From assembly GCA_964581415.1 (NCBI GenBank), contig CAZOOJ010000007.1, positions 1 to 25,745 on the forward strand: a stretch of DNA of 25,745 bases, written 5' to 3'. The first letter of the stretch is position 1; each line of letters starts with the position of its first letter. A program made the translations under genes and the position numbers. Positions 7,536 through 13,792 of this stretch are shown piece after piece. This stretch comes from CAYTGG01 sp964581415 (GTDB taxonomy: Archaea > Nanobdellota > Nanobdellia > Pacearchaeales > GW2011-AR1). Below the pieces are notes generated by a model. The model was not told where the DNA came from. It saw nothing but the letters and a program-made list of their open reading frames with translations, and ran no database searches.

Positions 7536-7702
7536 AAAAACTCTATTTTTTCTAATAAATTCTATCTATTAATATTTTTACAGAATTTAATTTCTTAAAA
7601 ATAAATTATCAAAAAAATAGCTTAATTTCTATTTATAAAATGAGTGTTAATTAATAATTAAGAAATAAAATAAATAGCTTCTTTTAAAAGAATTTCTCAA
7701 AG
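7536..7702 (+). repeat. Dispersed intergenic repeat, copy B
   Basis: The most complete forward copy, about 165 bp. It shares with the inverted copy C the left block AAACTCTATTTTT, then CTATTAAT, AATTTAAT and TCTTAAAAA, and with both A and C the blocks TTAATTAATAA, AATAAAATAAA and TTCTTTTA. It contains no open frame of note. Its right end abuts the stop of the SpoIIM-type gene at 7705, the same placement as copy A. Together with the remnant at 7343-7495 it fills the 400-bp interval after the HtrA-type gene. Confidence 0.75.
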
Positions 7703-7704
7703 CC

Positions 7705-8430
7705 CTAAGTAATAAAAGAAATAAGAGCTCCTTCTATTATTGCTGCTATTATTAGAAGAGGAATAACTATTAAGACAAAAACCTTAAATGCACTCTTAAA
7801 ATCAATAAAAAACTTTTTCTTTAATTTTTCGTTATTCATAGTAAAAAGAGCTACGAGTATTATTGATAAAGGAAGAAATAAAACTGATAATAAAATTAAA
7901 AGATAAATTTTTATTTTTGGAAAATTTTTATTATAAAACAAAATACAATTATAAATCAATGAAATTCCCAGTTTAATTCCCAGTCCCAAAGAGATTAATA
8001 TAGCAGGCAATTCAAAAAGTCCATGAGGGAAAAGTCTCCACAATTCTAAAAAACTTGATTCTTCTACAGCCAATGAAGAAACAAAACCAAGCAAATAACC
8101 ATTAAAAAAAGCTGAAAGAATTGGAAAAATTCCAAAAAATAAACCAAAAATCATTGCGAAAAAACTACTCTGCAAATTATTAAGAAAGATGAATACTATC
8201 AATTCAGAAGAAGACATTCCTTCTGTTTGAGCTAAAATCTCTTCAATAAATTCAAATATTTTTTCAATAATAAAATCGGGAGGAGTCATAAAAAAACCCA
8301 TTAAGGCTGAGAATAAGAAAATTAAAATAGAAAAATAGATGAAATTCTTTGATTTCTTAAGATACTTCCAATTTTCAGCATATTCCTTTTTTAAATTAAA
8401 TTTTTCTTCTCTTTTTTTTCTTTTTTTCAT
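7705..8430 (-). CDS. SpoIIM/DUF95-type integral membrane protein
   Basis: A 241-residue protein with a very basic cytoplasmic start (KKRKKREEKF) and five or six membrane helices. The family hallmark is present: a FFNGYLLGF helix near residues 110-118 followed by PHGLFELPAILISLGLGIKLG near 135-155. In Bacillus SpoIIM helps engulfment during sporulation; archaeal members have no proven role and probably act in envelope organisation. It starts 7 nt after the rhomboid gene stop, so it belongs to the TFE-rhomboid-SpoIIM run on the minus strand. Its stop abuts repeat copy B. Confidence 0.88.
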   Translation of the reverse strand: MKKRKKREEKFNLKKEYAENWKYLKKSKNFIYFSILIFLFSALMGFFMTPPDFIIEKIFEFIEEILAQTEGMSSSELIVFIFLNNLQSSFFAMIFGLFFGIFPILSAFFNGYLLGFVSSLAVEESSFLELWRLFPHGLFELPAILISLGLGIKLGISLIYNCILFYNKNFPKIKIYLLILLSVLFLPLSIILVALFTMNNEKLKKKFFIDFKSAFKVFVLIVIPLLIIAAIIEGALISFIT

Positions 8431-8437
8431 TTCTTTA

Positions 8438-9118
8438 TTAACTAAAATATCTTCCCAAAGATTTTATTTTATTAGGAAATTTTTTTCTTAAATATATTCC
8501 ATAAATTAAGCCAAAAATCAATCCTCCAAAATGAGCTGTATTTCCTATAGGAACACTTCCTGCAATTGAAATAAGCCATAAAACAATTAGAATTCCAGGA
8601 GCAGCATATTTCATCTTTATAGGAATAGGAATAAACATAACAAAAACAGGAAGATTCGGAGTTAATAGCATCAGTAAACCAACTAAACCAAATAATGCGC
8701 CAGAAGCACCTACTGCGAATGTGTTAAAGTCATTTGAAAAGAACTGAACAGGAATTAAACTGGAAAGAACAAAAAACAGTGCGGAAAATAAACCTGCAAT
8801 TAAATAAAAATATAGATATCTCTTTCTTCCTAAAATTTTTTCAACTAAACTTCCAATAAAAAATAAAGAGAGCATATTCACAAAAAGATGAAAAAATCCT
8901 CCATGCATAAACATTGAAGTTAAAAAAGTCCATAGATATTTCCCCTGAAGAATATTAGAAGGTTTTATTGCAATATAGTTTATAAAATTGGAATTAGAAT
9001 ATATTAATATAGTAAATAGGATAAAACAAAAAAGATTAATAAGAATTAGATTTAAAGTTATACTAAAATTTCCAAAAAAATTTTTTCTTTTTTTAGGAAA
9101 AATCTGATATACTGACAT
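8438..9118 (-). CDS. Rhomboid family intramembrane serine protease
   Basis: A 226-residue, six-helix membrane protein that cleaves transmembrane substrates within the bilayer. Catalytic elements are intact: HGGFFHLFVN near residues 72-81 (with the oxyanion Asn81), GASGALFGL with nucleophile Ser139, and NTAHFGGLIFGLIYG with His196. The basic N-terminus KKRKN suggests a cytoplasmic start. It lies 30 nt downstream of the TFE gene and 7 nt upstream of the SpoIIM-type gene, all on one strand, which suggests one transcript. Substrates are unknown; surface or signal-anchored proteins in the same cell are natural candidates. Confidence 0.95.
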   Translation of the reverse strand: MSVYQIFPKKRKNFFGNFSITLNLILINLFCFILFTILIYSNSNFINYIAIKPSNILQGKYLWTFLTSMFMHGGFFHLFVNMLSLFFIGSLVEKILGRKRYLYFYLIAGLFSALFFVLSSLIPVQFFSNDFNTFAVGASGALFGLVGLLMLLTPNLPVFVMFIPIPIKMKYAAPGILIVLWLISIAGSVPIGNTAHFGGLIFGLIYGIYLRKKFPNKIKSLGRYFS

Positions 9119-9148
9119 TTTATTTTTTGAAAGTTTTATTTAATTTTC

Positions 9149-9970
9149 TTATTTTAACTTTTTTAATTTTTTATTTTTTGAAACAGTTTTCTTTGTTTTC
9201 TTCTTTTTAATTATTGGCTTAGATTTCTTTTTAGAAATCGCTGATTTTTTAGGTTTATTTTTTGATTTCATTTTCTTACTTTTTTTTAAAGATTTTTCTT
9301 TTGGTTTCTTTTTTATTTTTTCTTTTTTCTTCTTTATTTTTTTATCTTTCTTATCTTTCGATTTAGTTTTTTTAACTGTTTTTTTCTTTCTTGAGATTTC
9401 TAATTTTTTCTTATTTAATTCTTTAATTTTTCTTTTTTCTTCTTTTTCTTCTTCTTTCTCTATTTCTTTTTCAATCTCTTGAAGTTCGTTTTTAGATTTT
9501 GTTAAATTTTTTTTAAGTGCTCTCAATAATTTGGAATTATCTTTTAATTTGAATACATTTCCACATTCTCTACAGGTAAAATCATAAAAAAGAGCATTTT
9601 CTTCATTAAATTCGAGATTGCATCTCTCACAAACATAGAATCTTTTTGTTTGTCTGCTGTTAATTTGGCTGTTTGTCTGCTCTATTTTTTTAATTAAAAT
9701 TTTTTTCAAAAATTCCAGACATTTTATAGGTTCCAACTTCCAAAAGTAAGTATACCATCCTTTTTTCTTATCTTTCTTTCTTATAGAGGAAACCAAACCC
9801 TGCTCTGAAATTCTATAAAGAAGATTTCTCGTTTGATTGATAGTAAGTCCCAATTTCTTAGCAATTAAAAATTCATTAACAGGATTTTTACTATAAAGTA
9901 AATCTGCTATATTTTCTGAAGGTTTTCCGACGATAACAGCTATGGCGTCTCTAAAAAAATTTTTTAACAT
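9149..9970 (-). CDS. tfe: Transcription factor E (TFE alpha) with a long lysine-rich C-terminal tail
   Basis: TFE assists opening of promoter DNA by archaeal RNA polymerase. Residues 1-80 form the extended winged helix (KKLGLTINQTRNLLYRI, then EQGLVSS and a WYTYFW wing). A zinc ribbon follows with CERC at 114-117 and CREC at 133-136, then a helix. Familiar TFE proteins end near 165-190 residues. This one continues through an E/K coiled coil (about 160-190) into about 78 residues (196-273) of which 45 are lysine, with S, T and P interspersed, like the histone H1 tail. Such a tail should bind nucleic acid without sequence preference. The gene heads the rhomboid-SpoIIM run, and an inverted repeat overlaps its promoter. 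Confidence 0.93.
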   Translation of the reverse strand: MLKNFFRDAIAVIVGKPSENIADLLYSKNPVNEFLIAKKLGLTINQTRNLLYRISEQGLVSSIRKKDKKKGWYTYFWKLEPIKCLEFLKKILIKKIEQTNSQINSRQTKRFYVCERCNLEFNEENALFYDFTCRECGNVFKLKDNSKLLRALKKNLTKSKNELQEIEKEIEKEEEKEEKRKIKELNKKKLEISRKKKTVKKTKSKDKKDKKIKKKKEKIKKKPKEKSLKKSKKMKSKNKPKKSAISKKKSKPIIKKKKTKKTVSKNKKLKKLK

Positions 9971-9991
9971 CTGAATTATTAAAGAAAATTA

Positions 9992-10017
9992 AAATAAATA
10001 CCTTTCGGTACTTATTT
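9992..10017. promoter_or_regulatory. Inverted repeat over the tfe promoter
   Basis: AAATAAATACC (9992-10002), a 4-nt spacer TTTC, and GGTACTTATTT (10007-10017) form an 11-bp inverted repeat with one mismatch. On the minus strand the inner arm supplies the BRE/TATA-like element GGTATTTATTTTAA, 20-32 nt before the tfe ATG at 9970. A protein bound here would block TBP/TFB, so it is a candidate operator. Confidence 0.5.
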
Positions 10018-10080
10018 ACTAGAATAAAAAAGATTATTAAAAAGAATTTGGAATTTTTAGAATTTATAATTAGTATAAAA

Positions 10081-10110
10081 GTTTTTAAAGTATATGTTCT
10101 TTTATATATA
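10081..10110 (+). promoter_or_regulatory. Promoter region of the coiled-coil gene pair
   Basis: Two TATA-like elements, GTTTTTAAAGTATA from 10081 and TTTATATATA at 10101-10110, precede the ATG at 10124. The first (30-43 nt upstream) fits a short leader; the second is too close to the start for normal spacing. The region is divergent from tfe. Confidence 0.35.
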
Positions 10111-10123
10111 TTAAAGTATAAAA

Positions 10124-10645
10124 ATGGGGTGGTTTAAAAAAGAAAAAGAAGAAGAAGTTCCTTCCTTACCGGAACTTCCAAAACTTCCAGAATTGTCAAA
10201 GGAAGATATTCCTAGATTGCCAAGTTTTCCTAATAATTCCTTTGGAGAAAAATTTTCTCAGAATAGTATAAAAGAAGCTGTAAGGGGAGAAAAAGAGGAA
10301 ACTGGAGGGGAGGTAGATGAATTCGAAGAAGAAAGAAAGATACCTGAACCTCCAAAACCAATTTTAACAAGAGAATTATCAGAAAGGAATGATATATTTA
10401 AAAGAAGCGACAAAAGAGTAAAAGAAGCTGAACCTTTATTTGTAAGAATAGACAGATTTGAAGAATGTTCAAGAATATTCGAGAAAATAAGAGAGAAAAT
10501 GATGTCTATAGAAAAAATGCTTAAAGACACAAAAAAGATTAAAGAAGAAGAAGAAAAAGAGTTATCATCATGGGAAAATAAAATTAAGACAATTAAAGAG
10601 GAAATTGAAAAAGTAGATAAAGAAATTTTTTCTAAAATAGAATGA
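10124..10645 (+). CDS. Hypothetical coiled-coil protein, 173 aa, with LP-repeat N-terminus
   Basis: No family with a known role is recognised. The N-terminal 40 residues are low complexity with repeated L-P-x-L-P steps after the start MGWFKKEKEEE. A linker rich in E and P runs to about residue 95. Then comes a conserved-looking segment, EPLFVRIDRFEECSRIFEKI near 103-122, followed by a long coiled coil to the end. No signal peptide or membrane helix. The next gene overlaps its stop (10642-10645) and encodes another coiled coil, so the two products probably form a complex. A cytoskeletal, scaffold or membrane-associated role is possible but unproven. Confidence 0.78.
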   Translation: MGWFKKEKEEEVPSLPELPKLPELSKEDIPRLPSFPNNSFGEKFSQNSIKEAVRGEKEETGGEVDEFEEERKIPEPPKPILTRELSERNDIFKRSDKRVKEAEPLFVRIDRFEECSRIFEKIREKMMSIEKMLKDTKKIKEEEEKELSSWENKIKTIKEEIEKVDKEIFSKIE

Positions 10646-10980
10646 ATGAGAACTCAATTCATGTAGGATTAGAATATGAAGAAGCGATTAATTCAAAAAA
10701 GAATATCTTATCCTTAGAAATAGAATTGCTTGAAATAATAAAAAATATAAAGAGATATAAAAGTCTAAGAATAGAGGAATTAAAAATAAAAGATTCTCTG
10801 TATAAAAAAATAGCAAACACTCTAAGGGAAATAAAAGCATTAGAAAGAATTCTTCCAAAAATTAAAGAAAAAGAGGAAATAAAAAAAGAAAGGATTAATA
10901 AAAAAGAAAAAACTGATGAGAATATTGAATCTCAGCTTAAAAAAATAAGGGAAAAATTAAGAGCTATAGATGAAGAATAA
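10642..10980 (+). CDS. Hypothetical coiled-coil partner protein, 112 aa
   Basis: Almost entirely helical, with K/E-rich heptads broken by a short hinge around residues 55-60 (KKIANTLREIKAL after it), which would allow a helical hairpin. No recognised family, no signal peptide. Its ATG lies within the stop of the preceding coiled-coil gene (ATGAATGA), a strong sign of translational coupling and stoichiometric production. The interval from 10981 to 11112 after it holds the alaS promoter and nothing else I can identify. Confidence 0.75.
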   Translation: MNENSIHVGLEYEEAINSKKNILSLEIELLEIIKNIKRYKSLRIEELKIKDSLYKKIANTLREIKALERILPKIKEKEEIKKERINKKEKTDENIESQLKKIREKLRAIDEE

Positions 10981-11082
10981 ATTAAATCTGTAAATTTGAG
11001 ATTCATTAGAATTTCTTATAAAAGTTAAATAATAAACTAAAATTAATATTTAAAAAATTTATTTTATATTAATAACAATAAT

Positions 11083-11092
11083 AATTTAAAAG
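11083..11092 (+). promoter_or_regulatory. TATA-box promoter for alaS
   Basis: AATTTAAAAG lies 21-30 nt before the ATG at 11113, preceded by a long AT-only stretch. Confidence 0.45.
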
Positions 11093-11112
11093 GCATTTTT
11101 CTATTATAAATT

Positions 11113-12858
11113 ATGAATAGAAAAGAATTAATAAAAAGATATGTAGATTTTTTTAAATCAAAAAACCACAAAGAAATTCCAAATACAAGTTTAATTCCTG
11201 AGAATGATCCTACAGCTTTATTTATTTCTGCAGGAATGCATCCATTAGTTCCTTATTTATTAGGACAAAAACATCCTCTGGGAAGAAGATTGTGTAATGT
11301 TCAAAGATGCATAAGAACAACAGATATAGAAGAAGTAGGAGATACTTGTCATCATACTTTTCTTGAAATGCTTGGTAATTGGTCATTGGGAGATTATTGG
11401 AAAAAAGAAGCAATAGAATACAGTTTTGAATTTTTAACAAAAATATTAAAAATTCCAAAAGAAAAATTAGCTATCAGCTGTTTTAAAGGAGACAAAGATT
11501 CTTCTAAAGATATTGAATCAGCAGATATCTGGAAAAATCTTGGAATTCCAAAAGAAAAAATCGTTTTTTTAGGAAAAGAAGATAATTGGTGGGGGCCTGC
11601 AGGAAAAACAGGTTCTTGTGGACCTGATACAGAAATGTTTTACTGGACTCCAAAAAACATTCCTATTCCAAAAAAATTCAATTATAAAGATAGAAATTGG
11701 GTGGAAATAGGAAACGATGTATTAATGCAATATAATAAAGATGAAAAAGGAAATTATAATTTAGCAAAACAAAAAAATGTGGATTTTGGAGGAGGAGTTG
11801 AAAGAATAGTAACTGTATTAAATGGATTAGAGGATAATTATCTAGCAGATATGTGGCATCCTATAATAAAAGAAATAGAACATCTTTCTGGAAAAAAATA
11901 TTCAAATTATAAAAAAGAAATGAGAATAATAGCAGACCATATTAAAGCTTCTGTTTTTATAATTGCAGACGGAATTAATCCGAATAATACAGAACAAGGA
12001 TATGTTTTAAGAAGATTAATAAGAAGAGCTGTGCGTTATGGAAAATCTTTAGAAATAAAAAATTTTACAGCAAAAGTCGCAGAATCTGTTTTTAAAATTT
12101 ACGAAGATTATAAGCATTTAGAAAAAAACAAAGAAAAAATTTTAGAAGAAATAAAAAAAGAAGAAGAAAGATTTGATAAAACACTTGAAAAAGGTTTGAA
12201 TCTGTTTAATAAAATAACAAAAAATAAAAAAATAATTTCTGGAAAAGATTCTTTTTTGCTTTATCAATCATATGGATTTCCAATTGAAATAACAAAAGAG
12301 ATTGGAAAAGAAAGAGGAATAAAAATTGATGAAAAAAATTTTGAAAAAGAACTTGAAAAACATCAGCAATTATCAAGAACAGCTACTGAAGGAAGATTTA
12401 AATCAGGACTTGCAGATAGTTCAGAAACGACTACAAAACTTCACACAGCAACTCATTTACTTTTAGCAGCTTTAAGGAATATATTAAAAGATAAAAATAT
12501 AATACAAAAAGGAAGCAACATAACTCCAAAAAGATTAAGATTGGATTTTTCTTTTCCAAGAAAATTAACTAAAGATGAATTAAAAGAAATTGAAGATTTA
12601 GTAAATGGACAAATTCAAAAATCTTGTGAAATCATAAGAGAAGAAATGTCCTTAGAAGAAGCTAAAAAATCTGGTGCTTTAGGAACTTTTGAAGATAGAT
12701 ATGGAAATAAAGTTTCAATTTATAGTATAGGAAACTTCAGCAAAGAGATTTGTGCTGGACCTCATGTTAAAAATACTTGTGAATTAGGACATTTTAGAAT
12801 AATAAAAGAAGAGTCTTCTTCAAGCGGAGTGAGAAGAATAAAAGCTATACTGGAATAA
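11113..12858 (+). CDS. alaS: Alanyl-tRNA synthetase, short bacterial/CPR-like form
   Basis: Charges tRNA(Ala). The class II catalytic core is intact: NTSLIPENDPTALFISAGMH near residues 24-43, TTDIEEVGDTCHHTFLEMLG near 69-88, and the motif 3 region DFGGGVERI near 224-232. The editing core carries the zinc/catalytic motifs HTATH (about 443-447) and CAGPH (547-551) and the family end GVRRIKAILE. At 581 aa it is far shorter than the usual 870-900. Two parts are missing: the beta-barrel subdomain with the FYAExGGQ-type motif, which should come just before HTATH, and the whole C-terminal C-Ala oligomerisation/tRNA-docking domain. The sequence resembles bacterial, especially candidate-phyla-radiation, AlaRS rather than the archaeal type. 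It ends 9 nt from a convergent gene. Confidence 0.95.
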   Translation: MNRKELIKRYVDFFKSKNHKEIPNTSLIPENDPTALFISAGMHPLVPYLLGQKHPLGRRLCNVQRCIRTTDIEEVGDTCHHTFLEMLGNWSLGDYWKKEAIEYSFEFLTKILKIPKEKLAISCFKGDKDSSKDIESADIWKNLGIPKEKIVFLGKEDNWWGPAGKTGSCGPDTEMFYWTPKNIPIPKKFNYKDRNWVEIGNDVLMQYNKDEKGNYNLAKQKNVDFGGGVERIVTVLNGLEDNYLADMWHPIIKEIEHLSGKKYSNYKKEMRIIADHIKASVFIIADGINPNNTEQGYVLRRLIRRAVRYGKSLEIKNFTAKVAESVFKIYEDYKHLEKNKEKILEEIKKEEERFDKTLEKGLNLFNKITKNKKIISGKDSFLLYQSYGFPIEITKEIGKERGIKIDEKNFEKELEKHQQLSRTATEGRFKSGLADSSETTTKLHTATHLLLAALRNILKDKNIIQKGSNITPKRLRLDFSFPRKLTKDELKEIEDLVNGQIQKSCEIIREEMSLEEAKKSGALGTFEDRYGNKVSIYSIGNFSKEICAGPHVKNTCELGHFRIIKEESSSSGVRRIKAILE

Positions 12859-12866
12859 AATTTTAA

Positions 12867-13742
12867 TCAAAATTTTTTACCGTCAGAAATGAAAATTATT
12901 TCTGATTCTGAAGAAAGTTCTGCTTTTAAAGAAGTGGTTGTTTCAATAAAACAATAACCAGTATTTTGAAAGTCATTAATAAAAGAACATTTTATTCCTA
13001 CAGATTCATGATTCTCTTCTGGAAAATAAAATATAACCACACCATATCCTAATTCTTTTAATAAAAAAGCGAGCAACTCTGATTTTTCTCCGCAAACTCC
13101 TTTATTAGAATAAAGTGTTCTATAAGGATATTTTGAAGATAAAACCTGATCTAAGATAGAGGCATTTTCCAAAGATAAACCATAAGGAATGTTCTGAACT
13201 AAACTTATTGCTATTTTTGCCTGCTCTTTTCCTTCTGCGATATTCTGTATTTTTTTAACAAGAGGTAAAAGATATTCTCTCTGCAAAGGTTCATTAATAT
13301 TTCTTAATATAATGTCCTCTCTAGAAAGATTTTTTTTGTTTATAAATTCTTGAAGACTTGAAAGATAGTCAATTAAACCTCTATAAACTACAAAATCAAG
13401 ATAATAGATATCCTCTTCTAAATTATATTTTAGAGTTATATTCTTAGGATAAGTAGAATATTCTGAAAAACAGAAACTTCCATTTTCTTTTAGAATATTC
13501 GGACAGCCACAGATTGAAGCTTCTTCTATAAGTTTTCCATTTAAACAAAAATAAGGTTTATCTGAAGAACATTCACCATAAGAAGTTTTGTCACCGCAAG
13601 TTTTATCAATAAAAAAAATAAAGATTATAACTAAAAATAAAAAGAATCCTAAAGAAATTAAAAGAAATTTTAAAAAGATTTTCTTATTTTCAACTTTTCC
13701 AGAATTATTTCCATCAAAAACCTCTTTTTTGTTCATAAACAT
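12867..13742 (-). CDS. Membrane-anchored transglutaminase-like protein with Cys-rich segment
   Basis: A 291-residue protein. A single membrane anchor spans about residues 24-45, followed by a Cys-rich region (Cys at 49, 58, 66, 78, 80 and 91), probably disulfide-bonded outside the cell. The C-terminal part looks like a transglutaminase/cysteine-protease fold: NKGVCGEKSELLAFLLKELG with Cys217, ENHESVGIK with His245, and CFIETT with Glu267 as the third residue. Substrate and activity are unknown; proteolysis or crosslinking at the surface is likely. It lies 50 nt downstream of leuS on the same strand and may share its transcript. Confidence 0.8.
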   Translation of the reverse strand: MFMNKKEVFDGNNSGKVENKKIFLKFLLISLGFFLFLVIIFIFFIDKTCGDKTSYGECSSDKPYFCLNGKLIEEASICGCPNILKENGSFCFSEYSTYPKNITLKYNLEEDIYYLDFVVYRGLIDYLSSLQEFINKKNLSREDIILRNINEPLQREYLLPLVKKIQNIAEGKEQAKIAISLVQNIPYGLSLENASILDQVLSSKYPYRTLYSNKGVCGEKSELLAFLLKELGYGVVIFYFPEENHESVGIKCSFINDFQNTGYCFIETTTSLKAELSSESEIIFISDGKKF

Positions 13743-13792
13743 TATTAAGAAAACAATTATAAAAAACTTCTTAATTTCAATTATTTATTATT

